From Lamellibrachia columna (taxonomy: Eukaryota; Annelida; Polychaeta; Sabellida; Siboglinidae), in assembly GCA_963662155.1 (NCBI GenBank), contig OY759267.1, positions 19,848,438 to 19,912,437 on the forward strand: a DNA stretch of 64,000 nt, written 5' to 3'. The notes below the pieces were generated by a model that made no database searches, was not told the origin of the DNA, and worked only from the letters and a program-made list of their open reading frames with translations. Of this stretch, positions 35,101 to 41,578 are shown piece after piece. Position 1 is the first letter of the stretch, and every line of letters begins with the position of its first letter. The position numbers and the translations under genes were made by a program.

Positions 35101-38100
35101 AGTATTGATGTACCATTTCAGATTCCACGGAAAGTAATCCTTGGCAACTCCTTTGATTGCAAGATCCACTTCATGAACCCCACCCCAATCAACTTGATGC
35201 GGTGCGAGTGGATCCTCGAGGCGACGGGCATACAACGGAGCATCAAACTGATACAGCCGTATGTGTCAGCTGTTTCTAACAACGAGCTACTGCATTTAGT
35301 TTCTTTTTTAGGCCCATTTACTCACTGGGAGCATAGGTCGTCAAGACGATCTCCACTGGATCCTGTTTTGTGCCATCTTTGCTAGTTCATTCCTGGTGTA
35401 ATGCATCCTTTTAAGGGGTCAGACCACAGTTGAACTTCCTGTTTATTGTTTCACACAAATGTGGGGCGTATTAAATTGTGATAATATGTGAAATTAAGTG
35501 ATTCATATGATGTGACATAAGTGCAATTGAGCCGACGTATTCACAGGTTTGTTTGTAGAAGCTATTGGCTGTGAAATAGTGCATTTTTTTTAGAATAACA
35601 GATGGAGAGATTTATGGGAATTTTTCTGCTTTGGACCACATGGGCACATGAATACATGGATATTTTTGATGGTCAAGTTTTCTTATAATCAGACAAAACG
35701 TTAACATGGCCACCAATGCAATTTTACGCTGTGGTCTGACTTAAAATAAACGGAAGTCGTCACAACACGGTTATAACATTTTTATATGCTTATGTTTTGG
35801 TCATTGTTAGCTTAATTGTGGATAATACAGGTAATTTGGATAAAATGATTAGTTTGTTACAAAATTCTTATCATTTTTGCAATTCTGATAATATAATGAG
35901 GGCTCATATTTTTTTATAACTAAAAACGGTTGCTAACCTGCCCCATGTTGTGTGTGTTTGACTTAGAAAAATTGTCGGTGTCAGGCTAGAAAATAATATA
36001 TTATATATATTTTATTGATTCCATCTAGTCAACAACATCATTACTGGTTAAATGCCACTATTATTTAAACTCTTTTTGCACAAATTTTGCACAATTTGAT
36101 GATTAATGATATTTAATTGTTAATAAAAAAAATGTATATGTTAAAATAGCATGAAACAGCTTGCAGTAAGCTAAAAGCCTACAATAAGCACTTTTTAGTG
36201 TAAACAATAATTCTTGCCTTTCCAAAATGTCTAATCACCACATATCAATACTCATTTCATGTTGTGTGCAGTACTTGGGCACAAGGAAATGAAGGTATGC
36301 AACCCTAACCGTAGCTAACCTCATCTCTAACTAACCCAATCCCTAGCTAGCCCTAACCCTGAAGTGGTTTACAGAAGAAATAACCATTCCCGTAGGCACA
36401 GATTGATAGGAAAAGTTAAGTTTGCTTGGAAAAGGCAGACAGCAGTAGCAATCACGAATAGCCTGGTACAGATGGAAATTTGGTCAAAATTAGGGGGCGT
36501 GAGCATATGACACCAGCATATGAGGGAGCAGGTAGCCAACAGTTATTGGTGATATTTGTTATGTGGCCCAGTGCATTGGTAACATTGTGTAACAAATTTG
36601 AACAGAATAGTTGTATGTTGGTTGTGTCACATCCTCTGAAAGCATTGCGTAGATCAACATTTTAAAATCTGGCCACAACGGGTATCTGGTCATGTGATAC
36701 TCCTTTATAGTGGTGTATCAAAATCAAGCCGTTCGCCTTGTAACTTATCAACTAGAAGCATGAAAGCAGTCATATAAACACCTTTTTTTTCATTGACAGG
36801 CATCGAACGTGGGGGCATTTTAAAAGAGCTGGAGGCATGTGATTTTGACAAAACTTAGTCAGCATGTCAGTGAGATGATGGCAGTTGTAAAAATATTTTT
36901 TATGGTCAAGTTTTCTTATAATCAGACAAAACGTTAACAGTTTTGTACTATGGTCTTACCCCCTTAACTTCTGCTGCCAGTTGTTTCATGACTATCCTGT
37001 TCTTCGCTTCCCCATACATGTTAAGTTTTTAAGCCATTTCTGAAACGTAAAATGCAGAAGATTTATGCGTTAATCGGAGGGTCTCTGGGTCTCGGAGAAT
37101 TGTTCGTAAATCGGAGGGTCACAGGATATCACAGAATTGTGCATAAATTGGAGTATTTTACATCCTCGTCATGCATAAAATTACCACTAGATCAGCTTCA
37201 GTTTGAAATGCATTGCACATATATTATTAAGATTAATGGCTGACATGTTAATATAAACACTTTGGCAGTAGACAAATTCTTTATGGACTAGTAATTAAAA
37301 AAACATGTTTACTTACCTAAGTAGAATAACATGTATTAATAGGCATTATTTGAATGAATATTTGACAGATTGCACACCGATGAGCGATAATGGGGGACTG
37401 TTTGTTTTTGCAACGCATATTATACACAATGCAGCAGGCAAGGCACAAGGATACTGTTTAGTCAAGCCTCCGTTGTCTGCACAACACTTAATTGAAATAA
37501 TATCTGCTATTGTTGTGGGCGTGATTAAAAGGATGGATTGGCGATCTTTTGCTTACTGACGCCACACAAAGATACTTTTTGTTTCATCAGGAATCCTGGA
37601 GATTTGGTCTCCCGGGTAGAGACTGGGAGATATGATAGATTTTCGGGAATCTCCCAGCCATTCCGGGAGCCTTAACATGTTTGCTTCCATGTGACTCATT
37701 GTCTTAACAGATGTACCTGGATTATACACTTATCATTAGGTATATTTATTCAGTTTCACGCTTGAATTTCACACTTATTTATATGTTGCAATTACAATTG
37801 ATTATGATTGCAGCAACATGGAACCGTACGAGATTGCCGACCTGAGCGTAACGTTGACCGCACGCAAACTCGGCACGCAGTACGTTGTTGTAACGTTCAA
37901 CTCACACGAGGTGATGGACGTGAATGGTGTGATGTCAATCAACGTGATGTTGACCGAGGAGTTCGAGGCGGAAATGCACAGCAAGACACCACGCAAACAG
38001 GGGCCTACTAAATTGAACCTAAAAGACAAAATCGGCAGGAAAAATATGTCGGGCAACCAAAAGGCCTCGCAGGTAGAAGATACAGCCTCATACGGCGAGA

Positions 38101-38162
38101 GCAAGGGCTCACATGAAGACAGGGATTTAAAGAATGAAGTAGAGTGTGCTACTGTTAAATAG
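4903..38162 (+). CDS. transglutaminase (protein-glutamine gamma-glutamyltransferase), 14 exons
   Basis: A calcium-dependent enzyme that cross-links protein glutamine and lysine side chains. The joined exons run from ATG 4905 to TAG 38160-38162: 2577 nt, 858 codons plus stop, with matching phases at all 13 introns. Domains in order are an N-terminal Ig-like sandwich (about 1-270), the papain-like core (about 270-590) and two C-terminal beta barrels. The triad is Cys364 (KYGHCYVFAG), His423 (FHVWNEAW) and Asp446 (GWQAFDTTPQ), with nearly the same spacing as human TG2 (277/335/358). The transition-state Trp is kept in PTSWTG, and calcium-site residues are kept in INAD and QEGSEED. Human TG2 has 687 residues; the extra length is a Glu-rich insert (about 137-173) and a C-terminal tail. 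The paralogue cannot be assigned, so no symbol is given. An upstream exon may add N-terminal residues. Confidence 0.93.
5294..6306. mobile_element. 1.0-kb Tigger/pogo-type nonautonomous element
   Basis: TA dinucleotides flank inverted ends CAGTCGAGCCTCGTTA (left) and CAGTTGAGCCTCGTTATA (right, reverse-complemented). This TIR style and TA duplication are typical of pogo/Tigger elements. A second family member lies inverted at 33606-34709 and shares interior sequence, for example GAGTACATC next to CTCGTGTG on opposite strands. No transposase is seen. It lies in transglutaminase intron 1. Confidence 0.75.
6409..6482. repeat. short tandem repeat with AATACGAGTA core
   Basis: Three imperfect units containing AATACGAGTA or AAATGCGAGTAAAGAAAAAT in transglutaminase intron 1. 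Confidence 0.6.
6780..7271 (+). CDS. transglutaminase exon 2
   Basis: Acceptor CGTTCCAG at 6779, donor GAG|GTAATG at 7271/7272, phase 1 on both sides. It encodes the rest of the N-terminal sandwich, ending in the family signature FTYKYSLYILFNAWNR (compare LLFNAW in vertebrate enzymes). In the middle is a strongly acidic insert of about 37 residues, rich in Glu and Lys, that human TG2 lacks. Long minus-strand open frames here are antisense shadows. Confidence 0.92.
7803..7921 (+). CDS. transglutaminase exon 3
   Basis: Acceptor GTTTGTTTCAG at 7802, donor CAG|GTAGGA at 7921/7922, ending in phase 0. It encodes the linker into the catalytic core: DEYVLNEFGKIVTGNYKQ then KPWLFGQ, matching EYVL...G.IY.G...I....WNFGQ of the family. 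Confidence 0.92.
8111..8260. repeat. ~110-bp tandem repeat, left block
   Basis: Units contain TAATTGTTCTTCGGCATCCT, CAATTCACATAAAGAC and TATGTCCAACCATTCATAGC. The same units continue at 12117-12290. The array was split by insertion of a Tigger element at a TA within it. Confidence 0.8.
8355..11090 (-). mobile_element. non-LTR retrotransposon (CR1/L2-like LINE), 5'-truncated
   Basis: Minus-strand reverse-transcriptase ORF pieces cover 8970-11045. The low-coordinate end carries the 3' tail: a (TAA)n run near 8359-8375 next to a TATAGCGCTAATTCC motif, typical of CR1/L2-like tails. About 550 bp between the ORF end and the tail (8376-8969) is AT-rich 3' UTR with (TAAA) tracts. The element is inserted within the Tigger element. 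Confidence 0.85.
8970..11045 (-). pseudogene. LINE endonuclease/reverse-transcriptase polyprotein, broken
   Basis: Three overlapping minus-strand frames give a connector after the endonuclease (11045-10509, with KEPWYNDDIHQARALRR), the RT fingers and palm (10530-9958, with KNYRPVSNIAFVGKVLEK) and the remaining palm plus C-terminus (about 9965-8970, with SGVPQGSVLGPVMFTLYTTP). The catalytic YADD is at 9722-9711. The C-terminus has RLDYCNSLL and RLQRVQNNAARLI, then ELHWLPVESRI, typical of CR1/L2/Rex-type LINEs. A frameshift with a small loss falls at DLS..VNH near 9965, and another falls near 10520. The apurinic endonuclease is absent. It is inactive. Confidence 0.88.
11280..11555 (-). pseudogene. 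pogo/Tigger transposase N-terminal HTH fragment
   Basis: The 91-residue frame reads KRCVRNELNLKAKLDVIRDS, then QLAERYNISRSQVGNILRNK, the CENP-B N-terminal/pogo helix-turn-helix (psq-type) that binds transposon ends. It stops shortly after ASRKRQAINTAFNEF, where the second HTH and the DDE domain would follow. Its position inside the Tigger-type TIRs supports the identification. No catalytic domain remains. Confidence 0.8.
12117..12290. repeat. ~110-bp tandem repeat, right block
   Basis: About one and a half further units of the repeat seen at 8111-8260, with TAATTGTTCTTC at 12119 and again near 12236. The block ends just before the acceptor of transglutaminase exon 4. Confidence 0.8.
12313..12420 (+). 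CDS. transglutaminase exon 4
   Basis: Acceptor GTGTTTGCAG at 12312, donor GTT|GTACGT at 12420/12421, phase 0 on both sides. It encodes FDSFILDCCLHLLD and AAEICRALANV, aligning with the helix after WNFGQ in the core (FEDGILDICLILLD in human TG2). Confidence 0.93.
12421..13180. other. transglutaminase intron 4, left part
   Basis: Intronic sequence with a CATA-rich run near 12600-12640. No gene motif is visible on either strand. Confidence 0.5.
13461..13652 (-). pseudogene. transposon protein, C-terminal Cys-rich part
   Basis: The frame reads ITLAPSEILQMIRCGCSS, then C.C and CSVL with a further GC pair: the Cys-rich tail that closes this transposon-associated protein family. It lies just downstream, in minus-strand sense, of the PIN-like part at 13683-14891. 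The stretch that normally joins them appears deleted. Confidence 0.65.
13683..14891 (-). pseudogene. transposon-associated PIN/XPG-like protein, middle part
   Basis: A 402-residue minus-strand frame. Recognisable motifs are IKLSDVLQNELAPVPASIF, then IIDGCAILWVIHW, QKVVLTLTENKIQLIEIICH, HRLVITGQE, TNEEANVIMIQQV and VLCGDTDVFILLVYHF. The EEA..I..QQ and D.DVF.LL acidic motifs resemble XPG/FEN-type (PIN-like) nuclease motifs. This family is common in invertebrate and fish repeats, but I do not know its reaction. Asp of EEADVI is Asn here. The frame ends soon after DTDVFILL, so the normal C-terminal half is missing. Confidence 0.7.
14892..16051. other. interior of the long-TIR transposon, no clear coding
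   Basis: Contains a short direct repeat (TTATGACATTTATATAACTT twice, 15485-15535) and a two-unit repeat with GGGAGAGGGGATAC near 15950-16010. No gene motif is visible. Confidence 0.5.
16052..16342 (-). pseudogene. transposon protein, N-terminal part
   Basis: The minus-strand frame reads AERKGDWLLHLWAVTEMLPY, then FAAGHQNYAGYGLYYLRSME and a KGEHAMCHKKGLWNSI piece. This matches the upstream half of the same transposon-associated family (the typical FHAAGH..YA..LYL..ME motif). It is separated from the middle part by about 1.1 kb without matching sequence, which indicates an internal loss or rearrangement. Confidence 0.65.
16711..17153. other. transglutaminase intron 4, between two elements
   Basis: Unique-looking sequence between the long-TIR transposon and the hAT-derived locus. 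No gene motif is visible. Confidence 0.4.
17154..19141 (+). pseudogene. hAT-transposase-derived locus with 27-aa repeat tail
   Basis: The plus-strand coding is split across three frames. At 17154-17520, a BED-like finger remnant (MCRADINIRLSGLYDCQKH...H; the first Cys position is Trp) precedes SKIDTFFS. At about 17525-17800, the core reads ASGRTKTTAIVE, SIATDASTDMESIKLFPLVV and KYFD. At about 17795-18370, it continues with LGADNANVMQGLLKGVAAF, GCPCHLMHLAAETACK and LTHVSNHWLSLGECI. These are motifs of the ZBED/FAM200-like hAT transposase relatives. From about 18370 the frame enters eight 81-bp repeats (27 aa, TASNPSK..DH.QASTKHTV). Frame changes near 17522 and 17795 and a 2-bp loss near 18855 break it. 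It lies wholly in transglutaminase intron 4. Confidence 0.75.
18378..19030 (+). repeat. 81-bp coding-type tandem repeat, ~8 copies
   Basis: The unit is 81 bp, starting ACTGCAAGCAACCCCAGCAA and ending CCAAGACAAACAGAGAGGAC. It is divisible by three and encodes 27 residues rich in Ser, Thr, Asn and Lys. Copy 6 has lost two bases in AAACAGAG(AG)GAC near 18855, which switches the frame for the last copies. Both strands stay open in several frames because the unit lacks stops. Confidence 0.88.
19280..19460 (+). CDS. transglutaminase exon 5 (active-site cysteine)
   Basis: Acceptor GTGCGTTCAG at 19279, donor CCA|GTAAGT at 19460/19461, ending in phase 1. It encodes TGLLLNAWTGQYGETGVPPT, SWTGSTSILEQYW and KYGHCYVFAG. 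The catalytic Cys codon TGC is at 19430-19432. The usual YGQCWVFA is YGHCYVFA here, so Gln-to-His and Trp-to-Tyr flank the nucleophile. Confidence 0.95.
19822..19960 (+). CDS. transglutaminase exon 6
   Basis: Acceptor GTTGTTGACAG at 19821; the donor CTG|GTGGGA at 19960/19961 leaves phase 2. The joined codon A+TC gives Ile in ATTICRALGIPCRPVTTFSS, followed by AHDCDRLMTID. This matches the family motif RCLGIP.RVVTN..SAHD. Confidence 0.94.
20620..20835 (-). mobile_element. tRNA-headed SINE-like element
   Basis: On the minus strand the right end reads GGTAGGGCAGTGGTTAGCAC, then about 30 nt later AGATTCAAAACC. This resembles degenerate A and B boxes of a tRNA-derived SINE head. It lies in transglutaminase intron 6. 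The 3' limit is not defined. Confidence 0.5.
20889..20992 (+). CDS. transglutaminase exon 7 (His and Asp of the triad)
   Basis: Acceptor CATTGCAG at 20888, donor CATG|GTACGT at 20992/20993. The first base completes Trp (TG+G), then SFHVWNEAWMKRPDLFENY and AGWQAFDTTPQITSH follow. Catalytic His is CAT 20896-20898 and Asp is GAC 20965-20967. The exon is short and easily missed by ORF scanning. Confidence 0.95.
21290..21640. repeat. interspersed repeat, copy A
   Basis: Shares ordered blocks with 47150-47560 and 47880-48130, for example TAGCCTATCGCAAATC, TTGACTTTGGTCGTTAGAT and TTAATGGTTTGTCTGATG. Terminal repeats and coding content were not found, so the class is unknown. Confidence 0.5.
21641..23254. 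other. transglutaminase intron 7, remainder
   Basis: AT-rich intronic sequence. No gene or element with recognisable ends was found. Short open frames near 21720, 22400 and 22780 carry no family motif. Confidence 0.4.
23255..23414 (+). CDS. transglutaminase exon 8
   Basis: Acceptor CCCCTGTAG at 23254, donor ACAG|GTACAT at 23414/23415 (phase 2). It encodes TAFAGPSPVKAIKSGNVN, then FFTEINADIINWFFEEDG. This matches GP.PV.AIK.G and the calcium-binding EVNAD segment of the core. Confidence 0.95.
23415..24799. other. transglutaminase intron 8, left part
   Basis: No recognisable gene or element ends. Confidence 0.4.
24800..25900 (-). pseudogene. decayed repeat-family protein of unknown function
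   Basis: Minus-strand pieces in order: DRKSQEIGEKEAAQRKS (about 25760-25690), MSRIWSELPADPNKF with EFLNTKRLTPRKKAALQSKG (25636-25500), RSDMTCINVVHSIQDVYRS and RQRRIMEVTVAMAYEIWKSK (25418-25044), then traces down to about 24811. The basic N-terminal part followed by W..LP.DP.KF and TPRKKAAL is typical of an unclassified repeat-associated protein in invertebrate and fish genomes. Stops and frame changes show decay. Function is unknown. Confidence 0.55.
26947..27145. repeat. 33-bp minisatellite, 6 copies
   Basis: Unit ACACATTTCAAACTAAAGGG followed by GTGTGAAATTGAT, 33 bp. It lies in transglutaminase intron 8. The open frame it creates (11-residue repeats, THFKLKGCEID) is a by-product of a period divisible by three. 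Confidence 0.85.
28321..28448 (+). CDS. transglutaminase exon 9
   Basis: Acceptor TCCATGCAG at 28320, donor GAAG|GTACAC at 28448/28449. It encodes TGKVLYTKKARPSNRRFLAI, then MKISDTKDLDDITTHYKFQE. This matches the segment with G..ISTK......DIT..YKYPEG before the calcium-site glutamates. Confidence 0.93.
28500..28690 (-). mobile_element. SINE body whose head expanded into a satellite
   Basis: Reverse-complemented, this matches the plus-strand SINE at 34803-35030: CCCACTTTG.CTGTGTCTTTC, then TTGGTCCCTTCTACCTG. The tRNA-like head lies at the high-coordinate end and runs directly into the 44-bp array. Confidence 0.8.
28685..30615 (-). repeat. 44-bp satellite derived from a SINE tRNA-like head, ~44 copies
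   Basis: The plus-strand unit is GGACTCGAACCCTGGTCCTC then TCGATTGACAGTCCAACGCT CTAA. On the minus strand this is TTAGAGCGTTGGACTGTCAA then TCGAGAGGACCAGGG and TTCGAGTCC, which is tRNA-like from the end of the A box through the T loop. Each unit carries a perfect pol III B box (GGTTCGAGTCC). A nine-unit (396 bp) higher-order repeat is visible at about 29020-29810. The right third holds truncated units and a second local duplication. It lies in transglutaminase intron 9. No unique spacers are present, so it is not CRISPR-like. Confidence 0.92.
31068..31147 (+). CDS. transglutaminase exon 10
   Basis: Acceptor GCATGTTCAG at 31067, donor CCG|GTCAGT at 31147/31148, ending in phase 0. It encodes SEEDRSAIYRADVAACHAG, matching the EGS.EER.A...A segment at the end of the core. 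The second calcium-site Glu is Asp here. The exon is only 80 nt. Confidence 0.88.
31584..31622. repeat. (AAT)n microsatellite next to LINE-tail-like sequence
   Basis: A run of AATAAT follows GGCGCTTTATCAG, like a degenerate LINE or SINE 3' tail, in transglutaminase intron 10. Confidence 0.5.
31881..32079 (+). CDS. transglutaminase exon 11 (first C-terminal barrel)
   Basis: Acceptor TGTGTGTAG at 31880, donor AAAA|GTATGT at 32079/32080 (phase 1). It encodes DVKFEIKHLDDIVIGNVFDI, then VQNQNRKWRTINLTLELFTA and YYTGVQKSRIKYETFHFEL. This is the barrel-1 strand pattern (G.DFDV...N.....Y...L.L.A....Y.G). The long minus-strand frame at 31779-32141 is its antisense. Confidence 0.92.
33090..33250 (+). 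CDS. transglutaminase exon 12
   Basis: Acceptor GTGGCGCAG at 33089, donor GAC|GTGAGT at 33250/33251, ending in phase 0. It encodes AVVHVVAEEYLHRMADHSCF, then INVLGTVLETGQVFCEQEDF and LCKPELEID. This spans the end of barrel 1 and the start of barrel 2. Confidence 0.92.
33606..34709. mobile_element. 1.1-kb Tigger/pogo-type nonautonomous element, second copy
   Basis: TA at 33604-33605 and 34710-34711 flanks inverted ends CAGTCGAGCCTCATAACG (left) and CAGTCGAGCCTCGTTATT (right, reverse-complemented). Its interior is homologous, in inverted orientation, to the element at 5294-6306. It lies in transglutaminase intron 12. Confidence 0.78.
34803..35030 (+). mobile_element. tRNA-headed SINE
   Basis: Starts GGTGCTGGGTGGTTAGAGCA (A-box-like), followed by GAGTTCAAGTCCAC (B-box-like). 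The body has CCCCACTTTGCCTGTGTCTT, TTGGTCCCTTCTACCTGGTG and a GATCTATAAAAA tail. It is the same family as the SINE at 28500-28690 and sits directly beside the Tigger element. Confidence 0.82.
35122..35258 (+). CDS. transglutaminase exon 13
   Basis: The acceptor TACCATTTCAG at 35121 is the one that keeps phase 0 with exon 12; nearby AGs at 35090 and 35099 do not. Donor CC|GTATGT at 35258/35259 leaves phase 2. It encodes IPRKVILGNSFDCKIHFMNP, then INLMRCEWILEATGIQRSI, matching the barrel-2 pattern V...F.NPLP..L..C.F..EG.G. Confidence 0.88.
35411..35744. mobile_element. ~330-bp MITE with TTAA target duplication
   Basis: TTAA at both ends (35411-35414 and 35741-35744) encloses ends GGGGTCAGACCACAG and GTCAGACCACAG (reverse-complemented). 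TTAA duplications are typical of piggyBac-like and some other superfamilies. A second right end of the same family (TCAAGTTTTCTTATAATCAG to CTTACCCCC then TTAA) lies at about 36890-36975. Confidence 0.7.
35745..37813. other. transglutaminase intron 13, remainder
   Basis: Mostly AT-rich. It holds a degenerate telomere-like CCCTAA stretch at 36296-36362 and the second TTAA-MITE end near 36890-36975. A palindromic stretch with GGGAGAT..ATCTCCC occurs near 37610-37665. No coding motif is visible. Confidence 0.45.
36296..36362. repeat. degenerate telomere-like (CCCTAA) stretch
   Basis: Contains ACCCTAACCGTAGCTAACC (with flanking AACCCTAACC) and, at the far end, GCTAGCCCTAACCCTGAAG, with diverged repeats between. 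It is too short and diverged to be a telomere. Confidence 0.4.
37814..38162 (+). CDS. transglutaminase exon 14 (terminal)
   Basis: Acceptor ATGATTGCAG at 37813; stop TAG 38160-38162. It encodes NMEPYEIADLSVTLTARKLG, then TQYVVVTFNSHEVMDVNGV, the last strands of barrel 2. A basic and acidic tail of about 65 residues (from about KTPRKQGPTKLNLKDK to the end) extends past the usual family end. The tail is low in hydrophobics and probably disordered. Confidence 0.92.
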
Positions 38163-39075
38163 GGCAGGAGCATCGCCATCAATGGCTGGTTATTGCCATG
38201 ATGAACAAGTCTTCCCATAGAAGTTGACTTGTCGCACATTTGTGATCCTTTCACAATTGGGAATCGTGAACACTAACATGGCACCAGTTTGAGCATGTCT
38301 AACACCCTGCCATGTTTACTGTCAGGGTAAGTTAACAATGAAATTGTTTAGAATGTAAACTTGGTGTTCCAAGAAGCAATTTCTGTGTTGGTCGTAGAAC
38401 ATCGATAGCACAAATCTGACAGCCACTTTGTCTTTTTCCTTCTAACACATTGTACCCTAGACTTCCTTGTAAAGGTTAACTTTTTCATAGTTGGTTATTG
38501 GTGAAATGTATGTAGCTAAAATGTATATTCTGCAATAGCTACATCATGGTCTCACGCTCAACAGCTTGCATCTATTTAATTAGTGTGATTGACTATTTAT
38601 TCCAATTACTCTACACCCTTGTTACCAGCTAACTGATTTGGGGTATCTACATATAAACAAGGTGCAATTAAATCATTGCATTGCCAGAATGTAGATGCTT
38701 GTAGAACATTTTTGTAATGCATATTTATGCCCAATATTTATTCTAATGCTAATTTATTGATGATACTGTTGATTATACAAAATTATTTTGTAGCAACCTT
38801 GTTATTGTGCTGTTTGTAGGAATGCAAAATTACGTTATTATTCACTGAAGCACCTATACTTATAACTTGCATTTCAGGGGGAAATGTCTGGTGTAATATT
38901 TTCTAATTGATAAGATGGTAAACAAACCCAGGGATGTGATCATAGCCAAAGATACTGTCTGTGTTTAGCATACAGTATGTATGACTCAGTTTAGTTTTTG
39001 AACATTGCTGTATGCTTATACACCTGTATATCGAATTTACTTACATGTATTAAGATGCACTGGAAATAAAATTAT
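38163..39075 (+). other. transglutaminase 3' UTR (inferred)
   Basis: AT-rich sequence without coding motifs. An AATAAA lies at 39065-39070, followed by a T/G-rich stretch (GATTCGTTGTTTTTTC), and is a plausible poly(A) signal. Transcript evidence is lacking. Confidence 0.5.
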
Positions 39076-40741
39076 ATCCTTCACTTGATTCGTTGTTTTT
39101 TCATCTTTGCATGTACCAGGAGTGTAAATGTGGCTGTACTCGGAGTAGGGCCACTGATTTTCCGTTTCATAAAATAACTGTCTTGGTGAGGACTTTTCTG
39201 CAAATCCATGCAGATGCCATAAAATGCGCATAAGAAGGCTATCAAGGTATCTGTTACTCACATCTTATTACAATCCACCGTGTTTGTATATCATGCTCCT
39301 AGATGCTCTGCATCTGGGGCGTCAAACTTTCAGGGGTTCATCTTCGACCCCCATCGTCATCTGTTTTTTTTTCTTCGAAATTCACCCCTTACCTTTTCTA
39401 TGAACAATCGAATTATCCTTTGTAGTTACTGTGTACAACTGTCCGCAACGCAATTCGAACAATTACGTACGATTGTTACCAGTGTCGTATATCGTTACTT
39501 CAACTGTCCAAAGTTATGTTATATAAGGGCAAGGCGTTACACATTTCTGTAACTGCCAGTATTACGTTGTCATTTCAAAGATGCCATAAAGATATTAACT
39601 GGCAGCACAAAGCATAAAAGGGTATTTCCTTGATAAGAACAAGAAAGTTTATTTTCACCCCGTTTACAATACAAATAAAAATTGAGTGACAAACAAAATA
39701 TGTATTAATGTGTTCACATGGAAAAATATAAACACAATAATTGAATATAACTTAAATAATAAGAAGTCAGTGACTCACATAAAGACTTCACAGTCACTCT
39801 CACCAATGATATATAATTAACTAATTCATTTATACAAAGTTATGAGTGTGTGGAGAAAGAGCATGCACGAATATTCATATAATGAAATATGTGTGATAAT
39901 TTATAATATAAATTGTAATAACCATAGTTGTACATTCATATATGTATTACTGATTTAGTCGATTTTGAAGCAATTATAGCAGATTAGTATTGTACACGTA
40001 TCTTCATATTTTTTTAATAGATTATTTTTTGCATAATTTGCAAAACCTCGCAAACTATGAGTTCCTATCTTCTCTAACTATTTTGGGTTATTAATAACAT
40101 GTGGCAAGTTATATCTAAGACACCTTTAGGCAAATTCATGTTTTGTTCTGAATGAATATAATATATCAGTTGTACACTTTGTGTCATGATTGTGTATATT
40201 TTGAGTTTAATTCCAGTTTACTAAGTAGGCAGGTAAGTCTTGGTGCATGTATTTAAAATAGAATTTAAGTTCATTTAACTTTAATAAATCATCTATTTTT
40301 AAAATAATATTTTTTTTTAAAGTGGTTCTCTTTGTGAATTGTATTAACTAAAGGTTAACATTCGAATAGAATTCTTGAATTTTATTCATTCTGCCTCCTT
40401 GGTGACCCCACGCCATGATACAGTAGTTAATACGAGATAACATTATGTATTATATAAAAGAATTTTTATTTCTAGGGGTAACATGCTGTTTGATACTGTG
40501 CATCCTGAAATTGGTCAACACGAACTACCAAGTATCCCATCTGGAGGATGGGCCTTTTTGCTAGTTTTAGTTACCATTTTCATGGTGGTAAGCCAAAATC
40601 TGCATCATGTACTATATTGTAAAATTAGCCAGTTATTTTTACTGCATTTTAAGACCTGCTGAGATCCATTTTTATACTAATTTTTAAACAGTATAGATGC
40701 AGCCATGATAAATGGTAGACAATATTTTTTATACAGTATTT
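39076..40741. other. intergenic, between convergent transglutaminase and TIMM21
   Basis: AT-rich. Apart from a possible isolated exon at 40476-40587, I see no gene. Confidence 0.5.
40476..40587 (+). CDS. possible orphan exon with a membrane segment
   Basis: Acceptor-like TTTTTATTTCTAG ends at 40475 and donor GTG|GTAAGC follows 40587. The 112-nt frame between them reads NMLFDTVHPEIGQHEL, then GGWAFLLVLVTIFMV, a hydrophobic membrane-like stretch. I do not recognise the protein. It could be a chance frame, or an exon of an unseen or alternative plus-strand transcript. Confidence 0.22.
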
Positions 40742-40747
40742 TTTATT
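40742..40747 (-). promoter_or_regulatory. candidate poly(A) signal of TIMM21
   Basis: The minus strand reads AATAAA about 207 nt past the TIMM21 stop codon. Position and hexamer fit; no transcript evidence. Confidence 0.45.
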
Positions 40748-40953
40748 TCATAATGAAGTGCTCAAATATGCATGTATACTCAGTAATACAAGAAAATAGT
40801 TCTCCAAGTTATCCCAAAGAAAAGCGACTCCAAACTTTTATGTATATACAATAATCAGTCAGGCATTCTTGGCACACTGTTCAAACTGTAATACACAGAG
40901 TTGCTCAATGTTGTTTGTTTCCATGACAACAGTGTCAGTGCTGCCACCTACAG

Positions 40954-41043
40954 TTATCTGTTGTCCTCGACAATGATGGTTCTACGTGGGTAGTCGTCCA
41001 GCTCAACAAATATGTATCGAAATTCGTACTTCCCTCGTTCGTT
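40954..41043 (-). CDS. TIMM21: TIMM21 exon 6 (terminal)
   Basis: Minus-strand acceptor TTGCTTTCAG precedes 41043; stop TAA is at 40956-40954. It encodes NERGKYEFRYIFVELDDYP, then RRTIIVEDNR, the conserved C-terminus of the family. Confidence 0.95.
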   Translation of the reverse strand, partial: NERGKYEFRYIFVELDDYPRRTIIVEDNR

Positions 41044-41530
41044 CTGAAAGCAACGTAACAGAATGCCTTTCCAACAACAACAAAAGTGAATCAATGTGGA
41101 ATTTTAATTGACAGATTCTGAGTCTGACATTACAATCCTAATTATGAGCTTCACCTTAGCAACCATGTTTACATATAATACAGTACATTACTAGGGTGGT
41201 ATATATCTGCCAGACCAAACCTTCCCACATACTATTCTAGCTGAAACAACGTTACTCTGTGTTTTCGTTACAAAGACAAACGTCCGAGAGCGGTGGCCAT
41301 GTTTGTTAGCATAGTTGCTAGGATACAGTCGCGTGATGGATCCGTCAATTGAGCAAGTGGTATGATGCTCTCTGTTCACGGGCTATGAAGCACAATCTCT
41401 CAGCTGGGAGATCATTTATAGATACATTACTGAAATACTAACCTAAACTGTTGTTCGAAGCTAATAACTTACTGTCAATGTTAAGTTGGCACCTTGCGTA
41501 ACACACGCACGCATGCAAGCACGCATGCAA

Positions 41531-41578
<48 letters not shown>

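Noticed and set aside
37802..38254. 150-codon minus-strand frame
   Set aside because: Antisense to transglutaminase exon 14.
39280..39552. 90-codon plus-strand frame in the transglutaminase 3' flank
   Set aside because: No motif or splice support; composition fits chance.
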